Assembly (NCBI RefSeq): GCF_002794255.1
Contig: NZ_PGGW01000019.1
Span: 126,501 to 190,500, forward strand
Length of the DNA stretch: 64,000 nt
Direction of reading: 5' to 3'
Origin: Streptomyces carminius
GTDB lineage: Bacteria > Actinomycetota > Actinomycetes > Streptomycetales > Streptomycetaceae
Shown here: in pieces, positions 30,365 through 39,338 of the stretch
How the letters are laid out: every line of letters begins with the position of its first letter
Position numbering within the stretch: position 1 is the stretch's first letter
Program-made: the position numbers and the translations under genes
The notes under the pieces: generated by a model
Seen by the model: only the letters and a program-made list of their open reading frames with translations
The model's database searches: none
Told to the model about the DNA's origin: nothing

Positions 30365-31141
30365 TTGACCAGCCACTTCGGCACCATCGGGCTTGAGGTC
30401 CACGACCGGGAGGAGTACGCCGGCCTGCTGCGGCGGCTGCACGGGCTGGGACATGCCGAGCCCGTCGGCCCGGGCCTGACCAGGGTGGTGTGGACGGGCA
30501 CGGGCGGAGCGCGCGTGGAACTGGAGATCGACGAGGAGGGTGCGCTGACGTATGCCCTGCCCGCCCTGGTGCCCCGGGGAGCGCCGGTACCGGTGCGCGG
30601 GATCGCCCTGGCCCCGGACGGCACGGCACATGTGGAGCTCCTGGACGGCCCGGGCGGCGAGATGCTGTGTCCGCTGCCGGTGGAGCTGACCGACCGCGCG
30701 GAGCTGCGCGCCCTGGGCTGCGCCCCCGGCGGTGCGCCCACCGAGGGGACGCTGCGGCTTGGCGCGCTCGCCGAGCGGATCGCGCTGCACCCGGACGAGG
30801 CGGCGTACGACGCGGCGCAGGGCGACCGTGAGCCGAGGTTCGCGCCGGACTTCCTCATCCCCGCCGGGCTGTTCCGCCCGGACGACGCCGGTCCGGAGTG
30901 GGCACCGAGCCCTCATGCGCTGTTCGCGGGCGAGGTGGTGGCCGCCGAGCGCGCCGAGAGCGAGCTCACCGGCGGGGTGTTCCACCGGATCAGGGTGCGG
31001 ACCGTCGGCGGGATCGAGGTGGACGTCGCCGCCGCCGACACCCAGCTGCCGCACTCCCCCGCGCCCGGCCAGTGGGCGGAGGGGGCGTTCTTCATGACCG
31101 GCTCCCTGGGACTGCCCGCGCCCTGGAGGGCGGGGCACTGA
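30365..31141 (+). CDS. conserved hypothetical protein, two-part beta-rich
   Basis: I do not recognise the family with confidence. The 258-residue product (TTG 30365 with GGGGG nine bases upstream; no ATG or GTG fits this frame) starts TSHFGTIGLEVHDREEY and contains several short hydrophobic strands. It is acidic, soluble, and has no signal peptide or membrane segment. GC-rich third positions and continuous sequence up to a strong terminator support a real gene. It converges with the TPR gene. Confidence 0.75.
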   Translation: MTSHFGTIGLEVHDREEYAGLLRRLHGLGHAEPVGPGLTRVVWTGTGGARVELEIDEEGALTYALPALVPRGAPVPVRGIALAPDGTAHVELLDGPGGEMLCPLPVELTDRAELRALGCAPGGAPTEGTLRLGALAERIALHPDEAAYDAAQGDREPRFAPDFLIPAGLFRPDDAGPEWAPSPHALFAGEVVAAERAESELTGGVFHRIRVRTVGGIEVDVAAADTQLPHSPAPGQWAEGAFFMTGSLGLPAPWRAGH

Positions 31142-31194
31142 CCGGGTGCCGCACCCGCCGGACGGGGACCATCACGGCGGATGCGGCACCCGGT
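31141..31194. terminator. bidirectional terminator with extended stem
   Basis: A 13-bp perfect stem (31141-31153 with 31182-31194) continues inward with a 6-bp stem (31155-31160 with 31175-31180) after one mismatch. It overlaps the stop codon of the hypothetical gene and separates it from the converging TPR gene. Confidence 0.85.
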
Positions 31195-31218
31195 CGGTGC
31201 CCGGCGGCGGAAGGCGGT

Positions 31219-31590
31219 TCAGGCCGCGCGGTCGCCGAACCGGGCGGCCTCCCAGAAGTCCGGCCGCGGGTCCAGCGCCGCCGCCAGCCGGAAGTGCCGC
31301 AGTGCCTCGTCCTCCCGGCCCGTGCGCTGCAGGGTGCGGCCGAGGGCGAAGTGGGCGAAGGAGTTGTCCGGCTCACGCTCCAGGACGAGCTGGAACTCCT
31401 CCTCGGCGGCGCGCAGCTGGGCGCTGAGGAAGAAGGCCCGGGCACGCAGCAGCCGGACGGAGGTCTTCTCCGGGAAGGCGCTGACCACCGACTCCAGGAG
31501 CTTCAGCGCACCCCTGGGGTCACGGGCGGCCAGCAGCTGCTCGGCGGCACGGTACTGGATGACATGGGTCTCTGGCGTGGTCTCGGGCAC
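31219..31590 (-). CDS. tetratricopeptide-repeat protein
   Basis: The 123-residue protein (GTG 31590, GAGGAGG seven bases upstream) is made of about three TPR helical hairpins: AAEQLLAARDPRGALKLLESV, LRAAEEEFQLVLEREPD and ALRHFRLAAALDP. TPR proteins mediate protein-protein contacts; the partner is unknown. It is 216 bp downstream of coaE on the same strand. The longer in-frame reading to 31758 gives an Arg/Pro-rich nonsense N-terminus and is rejected. Confidence 0.88.
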   Translation of the reverse strand: MPETTPETHVIQYRAAEQLLAARDPRGALKLLESVVSAFPEKTSVRLLRARAFFLSAQLRAAEEEFQLVLEREPDNSFAHFALGRTLQRTGREDEALRHFRLAAALDPRPDFWEAARFGDRAA

Positions 31591-31806
31591 GTCGGCGCCT
31601 CCTCGCCCGGGATCGGCCGCGTACCTGGCGTGGCACGTCCGGGCGTGCCACATCCGCGGGATCACCGGTCCTGGGGTACGGGTTGTGGTTCCGGGGCGCC
31701 GCGGGAATCCCGGACGCCGCGGACACCGTGGTGTACCGCTACGGGAACGTTCCGCCACGCGGCCGTATTCCCCTGTCCGGGTGAGTCTTCCCGGGCCGGG
31801 GAGCGG

Positions 31807-32415
31807 TCAAGCCGCCCGGGCCCGCCCGCTCAGCCGCCGCCACACCTCCGCGACCCGTTCCCGTAGCTCCTCCGGCGAGCCGTCGTTGTCGATGACGATG
31901 TCCGCGGCCGCCAGCCGCCGCTCGCGTGTGGTCTGGGCCGCCATCCGGCTGCGGGCGTCCGCCTCGGTCATACCGCGCAGCCGCACCAGGCGGTCGAGCT
32001 GGGTGCCGGGCGAGGCGTCGACGACCACCACCACGTCGTAGTGGGGCATCAGGTCGTTCTCGACCAGCAGCGGCACGTCGTGGACGACGACCGCGTCCTC
32101 GGTGTCCTCGGCCGCCCGCTGGAGCTCGGCGGAGCGGGCCCCGACCAGGGGATGGACGATCGCGTTGAGGGCCTTCAGCCGCTCCGGGTCGCCGAAGACG
32201 ACGGAGCCCAGCCGGGGGCGGTCCAGGGTGCCCTCCGCGGTGAGGAACTCCTCCCCGAACTCGGCCACCACGGCGGCGAGCCCCTCGGTGCCGGGCGCCA
32301 CGACCTCACGGGCGATCCGGTCGGCGTCGATGATCACCGCTCCGTGCTCGCCGAGCAGCCGGGACACCTCGCTCTTGCCCGTGCCGATCCCGCCTGTCAG
32401 CCCCACCGAGAGCAT
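31807..32415 (-). CDS. coaE: dephospho-CoA kinase
   Basis: The 202-residue protein has Walker A GGIGTGKS (residues 8-15), [12 protein letters not shown], and the LID-type segment [21 protein letters not shown] of CoaE. It performs the last step of CoA synthesis, phosphorylating the 3'-OH of dephospho-CoA. ATG 32415 is chosen over GTG 32421 because GGAGG lies seven bases before the ATG and only one before the GTG. Actinobacterial CoaE proteins often carry a C-terminal UPF0157 domain; this one is the short form. Confidence 0.95.
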   Translation of the reverse strand: MLSVGLTGGIGTGKSEVSRLLGEHGAVIIDADRIAREVVAPGTEGLAAVVAEFGEEFLTAEGTLDRPRLGSVVFGDPERLKALNAIVHPLVGARSAELQRAAEDTEDAVVVHDVPLLVENDLMPHYDVVVVVDASPGTQLDRLVRLRGMTEADARSRMAAQTTRERRLAAADIVIDNDGSPEELRERVAEVWRRLSGRARAA

Positions 32416-32561
32416 GCTCACGCCTCCACCCGCTCGACCCGCTCGGTTCCGGTCAGCTCCCCCGCGCCCTGCGGCAGGACCTCGCGCCGCGAGTCGGGTC
32501 CCTCCCGGCCGCGACCGCCGTCCAGCCTATCGGAGCAGGTCGGCGGGCCGGCGCGGAGCGG

Positions 32562-33554
32562 TCAGGCGCCGGGGACGTCTCCGCCGCCGGCCGGGCCGGC
32601 ACCGCCCTCGCCGTCTCCACCGCCCTCGTGCTCGGCGAGGAAGCGTTCGAAGACCTCGCCGAGCTCCTCGGCGGACGGCAGCTCCATGGGCTCGGCCACC
32701 AGGTTGCCGCGGGTCTCGGCTCCGACTATGGCGTCGTACTGCTGCTCCAGTCCTCTCACGACCGCGACCAGCTCCTCGTCCCCCGCCGCCAGTTGCCGCT
32801 CGATCTCGTCACGCACCCGGTGTGCTTCGGTGCGCAGCGCGTGGGTGACCTCGGGCAGGACCAGGCCGGTGGCCGCGGTGATCGACTCGACGACGGCCAG
32901 GGCGGCGTCGGGGTAGGCGGAGCGGGCCAGGTAGTGCGGAACGTGCGCGGCGAAACCCAGCACGTCGTGGCCCGCCTCGGCCAGCCGCAGCTCCAGCAGC
33001 GCTGCCGCGCTGCCCGGCACCTGGGCCTCGTCGAAGGGGCTGGGACGGGCGGGTGTCAGATCGGTGCGGTTGCCGTGCGGCGTGAGGCCGACGGGCCGGG
33101 TGTGGGGGACGCCCATGGGGATTCCGTGAAAGGTCACCGCGAGCCGTACGCCGAGCCGCTCGGTGATCTGGCGCACCGCAGCGGTGAACCGCTCCCACTC
33201 CACATCCGGTTCGGGGCCCGTGAGCAGCAGGAAGGGAGTGCCGGTGGCATCCCGCAACAGGTTCAGTTCCAGCCGGGGCCTCTCGTAGGACGCCCAGTGG
33301 TCACGCCGGAAGGTCATCACCGGGCGACGGGCGCGGTAGTCGACGAGCCGGTCCACGTCGAAACGGGCGACGGTCTCATATGGCCGGTCGTCCAGCAGCC
33401 GCTCGGTGACCTGGCCGCCGGTCTCCCCGGCGTCGATGAAGCCCTCGAAGTGGTAGAGCATGACGAGCCCGGCACTGCCCGGCCCTCCGCCGGCCGCCTC
33501 GCTCTCCTTCAGTCCCTCGGAATCCCACTCGTACAGCTCCTGCGGATCCAGCAC
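32562..33554 (-). CDS. PAC2 family protein
   Basis: The 330-residue protein has the PAC2 fold: [15 protein letters not shown] near residue 30, [11 protein letters not shown] in the middle, [11 protein letters not shown] and [11 protein letters not shown]-like segments later. PAC2 proteins are linked to proteasome assembly by homology, but in actinobacteria their role is not defined. The GTG at 33554 has GGAGGGG five bases upstream. The last 30 residues are Gly/Glu-rich and variable. It lies between coaE and rpsA, a position I recall being conserved in Streptomyces. Confidence 0.9.
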   Translation of the reverse strand: MLDPQELYEWDSEGLKESEAAGGGPGSAGLVMLYHFEGFIDAGETGGQVTERLLDDRPYETVARFDVDRLVDYRARRPVMTFRRDHWASYERPRLELNLLRDATGTPFLLLTGPEPDVEWERFTAAVRQITERLGVRLAVTFHGIPMGVPHTRPVGLTPHGNRTDLTPARPSPFDEAQVPGSAAALLELRLAEAGHDVLGFAAHVPHYLARSAYPDAALAVVESITAATGLVLPEVTHALRTEAHRVRDEIERQLAAGDEELVAVVRGLEQQYDAIVGAETRGNLVAEPMELPSAEELGEVFERFLAEHEGGGDGEGGAGPAGGGDVPGA

Positions 33555-33737
33555 TGACGCCCCTCCGTGTCGCTCCTGTCTGCCGGTAACACCGGACACC
33601 GAAGGCGCATTCCCGCACTCGGGTGCCCCGGGGCCCCGGGTGTCCGCGGGGAGGTGCGCCACCTGCCCGGAGCCGGACGGCCGGGAACCGCCGCCGGATG
33701 ATCACGATGGTGCCACGTCCGGCTCCGGAACACACCG

Positions 33738-33771
33738 CAGGGCCCCCTCCCCGGCCGGGGAGGGGGCCCTG
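33738..33771 (-). terminator. strong terminator after rpsA
   Basis: A perfect 15-bp stem (33738-33752 with 33757-33771) closed by a GGCC tetraloop, 83 bp beyond the rpsA stop. It separates rpsA from the PAC2 gene. Confidence 0.9.
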
Positions 33772-33853
33772 CTTGTCCGGTGTTCGTCCGAGCGTCCGGT
33801 GTCCGTCCGGTACCACTCGGTCAGGCGCCGCGCCGTGTCTGCCGACCCTCGGG

Positions 33854-35380
33854 TCAGCTCTGGCCGCCCGCGAGCTTCTCGCGGAGGGCTGCCAGGGCCT
33901 CGTCCGAGGCGAGGGCACCGGAGTTGTCGCCCGACTCCGAGGAGTACGAGCCACCGCCGCCGCCACCGCCGCCGCCCTGCTGGCCGCCGCCGGTACCGCC
34001 GCCGGCAGCGCCGCTGGTCCCCTCGGCCTCCGCCTGCGCGTCGGCCTCACGGGACTTGAGCACCTGCGCCTGGTGCTGCTCGAAGCGCTGCTGCGCCTCG
34101 GCGTACTGGCGCTCCCACTCCTCGCGCTGCTTCTCGTAGCCCGGCAGCCAGTCGTTGGCCTCCGGGTCGAAGCCCTCGGGGTAGATGTAGTTGCCCTGGT
34201 CGTCGTAGGACGCGGCCATGCCGTACAGGGTCGGGTCGAACTCGACCGCCATCGGGTCGGGCCCGAAGGACTCGTTGGCCTGCTTCAGCGAGAGGCTGAT
34301 CCGGCGACGCTCCAGGTCGATGTCGATGACCTTGACGAAGATCTCGTCGTTGACCTGGACGACCTGCTCGGGAATCTCCACGTGGCGCTCGGCCAGCTCG
34401 GAGATGTGGACCAGGCCCTCGATGCCCTCGTCGACCCGGACGAACGCACCGAACGGCACCAGCTTGGTGACCTTGCCGGGGACGACCTGGCCGATCTGGT
34501 GAGTCCGGGCGAACTGCTGCCACGGGTCCTCCTGCGTCGCCTTCAGCGACAGGGAGACCCGCTCGCGGTCCATGTCGACGTCCAGGACCTCGACCGTGAC
34601 CTCCTGGCCGACCTCGACCACCTCGGACGGGTGGTCGATGTGCTTCCAGGACAGCTCGGAGACGTGGACCAGACCGTCCACACCGCCCAGGTCCACGAAG
34701 GCGCCGAAGTTGACGATCGAGGAGACGACGCCGGACCGCACCTGGCCCTTCTGCAGGGTGGTGAGGAAGGTCTGGCGGACCTCGGACTGGGTCTGCTCCA
34801 GCCAGGCGCGGCGGGAGAGAACCACGTTGTTGCGGTTCTTGTCCAGCTCGATGATCTTCGCCTCGAGCTCCTTGCCGACGTACGGCTGGAGGTCGCGGAC
34901 CCGGCGCATCTCCACCAGGGAGGCCGGAAGGAAGCCGCGGAGGCCGATGTCGAGGATCAGGCCGCCCTTGACGACCTCGATGACGGTACCGGTGACGATG
35001 CCGTCCTCTTCCTTGATTTTCTCGATGGTGCCCCAGGCACGTTCGTACTGGGCGCGCTTCTTCGAGAGAATCAGGCGGCCCTCCTTGTCCTCCTTCTGGA
35101 GGACCAGGGCCTCGATCTCGTCGCCGACGGCGACGACCTCGTTCGGATCGACGTCGTGCTTGATCGACAGCTCTCGGGAAGGGATGACACCTTCGGTCTT
35201 GTAACCGATGTCGAGCAGGACCTCGTCCCGGTCGACCTTCACGATGACGCCGTCGACGATGTCGCCGTCGTTGAAGTACTTGATCGTCTCGTCGATCGCG
35301 GCGAGGAAGGCTTCCTCGGAACCGATGTCGTTAACCGCAACCTGCGGGGTGGTCACGGTGGTCTCGGTGCTGCTCGTCAT
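33854..35380 (-). CDS. rpsA: 30S ribosomal protein S1
   Basis: The 508-residue protein has four S1 RNA-binding domains (about 35-110, 120-200, 205-280, 290-370), recognisable by repeated GAFV and VHVSELS/VHISELA segments. This is the usual actinobacterial four-domain form. It helps mRNA binding to the 30S subunit. The tail from about 430 is Gln/Ala/Gly-rich with a run of nine glycines before a conserved acidic end. ATG 35380 starts MTSSTETTVTTPQ. A clear promoter lies about 200 bp upstream, leaving a long leader that could serve autoregulation, as S1 does elsewhere. Confidence 0.97.
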   Translation of the reverse strand: MTSSTETTVTTPQVAVNDIGSEEAFLAAIDETIKYFNDGDIVDGVIVKVDRDEVLLDIGYKTEGVIPSRELSIKHDVDPNEVVAVGDEIEALVLQKEDKEGRLILSKKRAQYERAWGTIEKIKEEDGIVTGTVIEVVKGGLILDIGLRGFLPASLVEMRRVRDLQPYVGKELEAKIIELDKNRNNVVLSRRAWLEQTQSEVRQTFLTTLQKGQVRSGVVSSIVNFGAFVDLGGVDGLVHVSELSWKHIDHPSEVVEVGQEVTVEVLDVDMDRERVSLSLKATQEDPWQQFARTHQIGQVVPGKVTKLVPFGAFVRVDEGIEGLVHISELAERHVEIPEQVVQVNDEIFVKVIDIDLERRRISLSLKQANESFGPDPMAVEFDPTLYGMAASYDDQGNYIYPEGFDPEANDWLPGYEKQREEWERQYAEAQQRFEQHQAQVLKSREADAQAEAEGTSGAAGGGTGGGQQGGGGGGGGGSYSSESGDNSGALASDEALAALREKLAGGQS

Positions 35381-35803
35381 GTGGAAAAGGGCTCCGGTAC
35401 GGACATTGAAATCGTAGGTACTGCCACGCCGTGAGCCCTTATCGCACTGCCGAAGCCGGACAGCCTGAGAGGCACCTGTACAGATCTCCGAGGAAATCAC
35501 CAGCGCCTCGACAACCGAGGGGACATGCAACAGAACGAGCGCGACCTGCTCCGTCCGAGGCGCGCAGGCTCGCAGCGCAACTTGTAGCATACGGGGGCAG
35601 CCGGGCATGGTCAATGCGCGAACGAGTACACCTTGGACTTACCTTCCCATACCCGGCACATGTCGCCGCGTCCCACGGCCGGTCCCCCCGGTTCCGCACC
35701 GGTTCCGCCGGTCCCCGGGCGGCGCATCCCACCGCACAGGCCACGACGACGGACGGCACGGACCAGCCATGAACCCCAGCACGGACGCCGGCACGGACGC
35801 CGC
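35381..35803. other. 423-bp divergent intergenic region of rpsA and the methyltransferase gene
   Basis: It holds the rpsA promoter and a roughly 200-base rpsA leader, plus an unexplained 12-codon ORF (35769-35807) that overlaps the methyltransferase start. I saw no recognisable riboswitch. Confidence 0.6.
35586..35614 (-). promoter_or_regulatory. predicted rpsA promoter
   Basis: On the minus strand TTGACC (35614-35609) and TATGCT (35591-35586) are spaced by 17 bp, close to the HrdB consensus and fitting a highly expressed ribosomal gene. Start of transcription is expected near 35579. Confidence 0.8.
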
Positions 35804-36628
35804 ATGAACCAGGATGACGAGCCCCGGCCCGCGCGCCGCCACGCGGACGGAACGGAGAGCAGCAGGGCGAGCCGGAGCTGGTGGGACCGGAACGCCGACG
35901 ACTACCAGCGCGAGCACGGCACCTTCCTCGGCGGCACCGGCGGCGGCCGCTTCGTGTGGGGCCCGGAGGGGCTGGACGAGGAGCGGGCCGGGCTGCTGGG
36001 CCCGGTGGCGGAGCTGGCCGGGCGGTCCGTGCTGGAGATCGGCGCCGGGGCCGCCCAGTGCTCGCGCTGGCTGGCGGCGCGGGGCGCACGGCCGGTGGCG
36101 CTGGACATCTCCCACCGGCAGCTGCGGCACGCGCTGCCCGCCGGCCCGGGTGCCGGGCCGGCCTTCCCTCTGGTCCAGGCGGACGTGGGGGCACTCCCGT
36201 TCGCCCCCGGCTCCTTCGACCTGGCGTGCTCCTCCTACGGCGCGCTGCCCTTCGTCGCCGACCCGGTACGGGTGCTGCGCGAGGTGCACCGCGTCCTGCG
36301 GCCGGGCGCCCGGTGGGTGTTCTCGGTGACCCACCCGATCCGCTGGGCCTTCCCCGACGAGCCCGGGCCGGAGGGACTGACGGCCACCTCCTCCTACTTC
36401 GACCGCACCCCCTACGTGGAGCAGGACGAACGCGGGCGGGCGGTCTACGTCGAGCACCACCGCACCCTCGGCGACCGGGTGCGCGACCTGGTCGCCGCCG
36501 GCTTCCGGCTGGTGGACCTGGTGGAGCCGGAGTGGCCCGCGGAGAACCGGCAGGAGTGGGGCGGCTGGTCACCGCTGCGCGGGCGGCTGATCCCGGGCAC
36601 GGCGGTCTTCGTCTGCGAGCGCGGCTGA
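35804..36628 (+). CDS. class I SAM-dependent methyltransferase
   Basis: The 274-residue protein has motif I VLEIGAGAAQ (76-85), the motif II acid in ALDISHRQL, the post-motif LVQADVGALPF and VLREVHRVLRPGARWVFS of small-molecule methyltransferases. N-terminal WWDRNADDYQREHG is typical of this Streptomyces family. The substrate is unknown. ATG 35804 has no clear Shine-Dalgarno, but a 12-codon ORF ending ATGA overlaps it, so translation may be coupled. hrpB follows 74 bp later on the same strand. Confidence 0.9.
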   Translation: MNQDDEPRPARRHADGTESSRASRSWWDRNADDYQREHGTFLGGTGGGRFVWGPEGLDEERAGLLGPVAELAGRSVLEIGAGAAQCSRWLAARGARPVALDISHRQLRHALPAGPGAGPAFPLVQADVGALPFAPGSFDLACSSYGALPFVADPVRVLREVHRVLRPGARWVFSVTHPIRWAFPDEPGPEGLTATSSYFDRTPYVEQDERGRAVYVEHHRTLGDRVRDLVAAGFRLVDLVEPEWPAENRQEWGGWSPLRGRLIPGTAVFVCERG

Positions 36629-36701
36629 GCCCCGCGGAGCCCGGGGGCGCCGCGCCGGCGGGGCGGGACGACGGGGCGGGACGACGGGACAGAATGGCGA
36701 C

Positions 36702-39314
36702 ATGCCCCTGCGGACCGACGCCCTCGACCGGCTGCCCGTGCGCTCCGTCCTGCCCGCCCTGGCGGACGCGCTGACCACGCGCGGGGCGGCCGTGCTGTCC
36801 GCGCCGCCGGGCACGGGCAAGACCACGCTGGTGCCGCTCGCCCTGGCCGGACTGGTCTCCCCCGGCACCGGGAGCGCCCGGAGCGCCAAAGACGTCCGGC
36901 GCGTGGTGGTGGCCGAGCCGCGCCGTATCGCGGTGCGGGCCGCGGCACGCCGGATGGCCTGGCTGCTGGGCGAGCGGGTGGGCGAACGGGTCGGCCTCAC
37001 CGTGCGCGGGGAGCGAGTGGTGGGACCCGGGTGCGTGGTGGAGGTGGTCACCACCGGAGTGCTGCTCCAGCGGCTCCAGCGCGACCCGGAGCTGCCGGGG
37101 GTGGACACGGTGATGCTGGACGAGTGCCACGAACGGCACCTGGACGCGGACACCGCCGCCGCCTTCCTGCTGGACGTACGGGCCGCGCTGCGGCCGGAGC
37201 TGCGCCTGGTCGCCGCCTCGGCCACCACCGACACCGAGGCCTGGGCCCGGCTGCTGGACGCGCCGGTGGTGGCGGCCCCCGGTGTGGCACACCCGGTGCG
37301 GACGGTGTGGGCGCCGCCCACCGGAGCACGCCCGGTGCGCCCCGCGCACGGCACCCGGGTGGACCCGGCCCTGCTCGCCCATGTCGCGGACACCGTGCGG
37401 CGGGCGCTGCGGGAGGAGGACGGCGATGTGCTGTGCTTCCTGCCCGGCGTCGGGGAGATCGCGCGGGTGGCCGCGCTGCTGGGAGCCGGCGGCGCGGGAG
37501 GAGCCGGTACGGACGCCGAGGTGCTCCAGGTGCACGGCCGGGCTCCGGCCGCCGTCCAGGACGCGGTGCTGGCCGGCTCCGCCGGACGGCGCCGGGTGGT
37601 GCTGGCCACCGCGGTCGCGGAGTCCAGCCTGACGGTGCCGGGAGTGCGGGTGGTGGTGGACTCCGGGCTGGCCCGTGAGCCGCGCACCGACCACGCCCGC
37701 GGCCTCGGCGCGCTGACGACGGTGCGGGTCTCGCGGGCCTCGGCCGAACAGCGCGCGGGCCGGGCCGGGCGCGAGGCGCCGGGCGTGGTGTACCGCTGCT
37801 GGACCGAGGCCGGGCACGGGCGGCTGCCGCGTTTCCCCTCCCCCGAGATCGCGGTCGCGGACCTCACCCCGTTCGCCCTCCGCGCGGCGTGCTGGGGCGA
37901 TCCGGACGCGCGCGGTCTGGCCCTGCCGGACCCGCCGCCGGCCGGGGCGATGGCCGCGGCCCGCGAGGTGCTGCGCGCGATCGGCGCCGTGGACGGTGAC
38001 GGACGGGCCACCGGGCGCGGCAGGCGGATGGCCGCGACGGGTCTGCACCCCCGGCTGGCCCGCGCCCTGCTGGACGGCGCGTCCCTGGTGGGGGCGCGCC
38101 GCGCGGCGGAGGTGGTGGCGCTGCTGAGCGAGGAACCGCCCCGGGAGTACGGCACGGAGGTCGCGGCCGTCTGGCGCGCCGCGCGCCGCGGCGGGGACGG
38201 GTACACCGCCCGCTGGCGCCGGGAGACACGCCGGCTGGTGGCGGCCCTGCCCGGACCGGACGGGGCCGGACCGGCGGACGCCGCGGCAGCGGCGGGGACA
38301 CCGGACGACACGGCCGCGGGGCTGGTGGTGGCGCTGGCCTACCCCGAGCGGGTGGCACGCTCCCGCGGCGAACGGACGTATCTGATGGTCTCCGGGACCC
38401 GGGCGGAGACCGCCCCCGACTCCGGGCTGCGTGACGTTCCCTGGCTGGCGGTCGCCGCCGCGGACCGGCCGGTGGGCTCGGCCTCCGCCCGGATACGGCT
38501 GGCCGCGGTGATCGACGAGGACACCGCGCGGCGGGCCGCCGGGGCGCTGTACTCCGAGGACGAGGAGGTCGGGTGGTCGGCGCCGCGGCGCGGCGCCGGG
38601 GATGTCACCGCCCGGCGGGTGGCACGGCTGGGCGCGGTCGAACTGGCCGCCGCACCACTGGAGCGGCCGGACCCCGCGCTGGTGCGGACGGCGCTGCTGG
38701 ACGGGCTCCGGAGCGAGGGACCGGGGCTGCTGCGCTGGACCCGCGAGGCCCTCTCGCTGCGACAGCGGCTGGCCTTCCTCCACCGGGAGCTGGGTGAGCC
38801 CTGGCCCGAAGTGTCGGACGCGGCACTGCTGGCGCGGGCGGAGGAGTGGCTGGGCCCGGTGCTGGGAGCCGCCCGGCGCCGGGACGATCTGGCACGGGCG
38901 GACGCCGGGCGGCTGCTGACCGCCCTGCTGCCGTGGGCCACCGGTGAGGCCGCCCGGCTGGAGGAACTGGCACCGGAACGGGTCGAGGTGCCCTCCGGGT
39001 CACGGATCCGGGTGGACTACGGCGGTGAGCGGCCGGTCCTGGCGGTCAAGCTGCAGGAACTGTTCGGCTGGCGTGAGGCGCCGCGGCTGGCCGGGGGGCG
39101 GGTACCGCTGCTGGTGCACCTCCTGTCGCCCGCCGGGCGGCCCGCCGCGGTGACGGCGGACCTGGCATCGTTCTGGCGCGACGGCTACCGCTCGGTGCGG
39201 GCCGAACTGCGCGGCCGCTACCCCAGGCACCCCTGGCCCGAGGACCCGGCGACGGCGCAACCGACCCGGCGTACGACGGCCGCGGCACGCGGCGGAACGG
39301 GCCGGGCCCGCTGA
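36702..39314 (+). CDS. hrpB: ATP-dependent helicase HrpB
   Basis: The 870-residue DEAH/RHA helicase has Walker A APPGTGKTTLV (about 34-44), the DECHER box near residue 140, SATTDTE (motif III), SEQRAGRAGRE (motif VI), and the HrpB C-terminal domain. The usual HrpB length is about 800-850. In E. coli HrpB shows no essential role and its RNA substrate is unknown. The gene converges with the lytic transglycosylase gene with only 24 bp between stops and no obvious hairpin. Confidence 0.93.
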   Translation: MPLRTDALDRLPVRSVLPALADALTTRGAAVLSAPPGTGKTTLVPLALAGLVSPGTGSARSAKDVRRVVVAEPRRIAVRAAARRMAWLLGERVGERVGLTVRGERVVGPGCVVEVVTTGVLLQRLQRDPELPGVDTVMLDECHERHLDADTAAAFLLDVRAALRPELRLVAASATTDTEAWARLLDAPVVAAPGVAHPVRTVWAPPTGARPVRPAHGTRVDPALLAHVADTVRRALREEDGDVLCFLPGVGEIARVAALLGAGGAGGAGTDAEVLQVHGRAPAAVQDAVLAGSAGRRRVVLATAVAESSLTVPGVRVVVDSGLAREPRTDHARGLGALTTVRVSRASAEQRAGRAGREAPGVVYRCWTEAGHGRLPRFPSPEIAVADLTPFALRAACWGDPDARGLALPDPPPAGAMAAAREVLRAIGAVDGDGRATGRGRRMAATGLHPRLARALLDGASLVGARRAAEVVALLSEEPPREYGTEVAAVWRAARRGGDGYTARWRRETRRLVAALPGPDGAGPADAAAAAGTPDDTAAGLVVALAYPERVARSRGERTYLMVSGTRAETAPDSGLRDVPWLAVAAADRPVGSASARIRLAAVIDEDTARRAAGALYSEDEEVGWSAPRRGAGDVTARRVARLGAVELAAAPLERPDPALVRTALLDGLRSEGPGLLRWTREALSLRQRLAFLHRELGEPWPEVSDAALLARAEEWLGPVLGAARRRDDLARADAGRLLTALLPWATGEAARLEELAPERVEVPSGSRIRVDYGGERPVLAVKLQELFGWREAPRLAGGRVPLLVHLLSPAGRPAAVTADLASFWRDGYRSVRAELRGRYPRHPWPEDPATAQPTRRTTAAARGGTGRAR

Positions 39315-39338
39315 CGCGCGGGGTGGCCCGTCAGTGCG

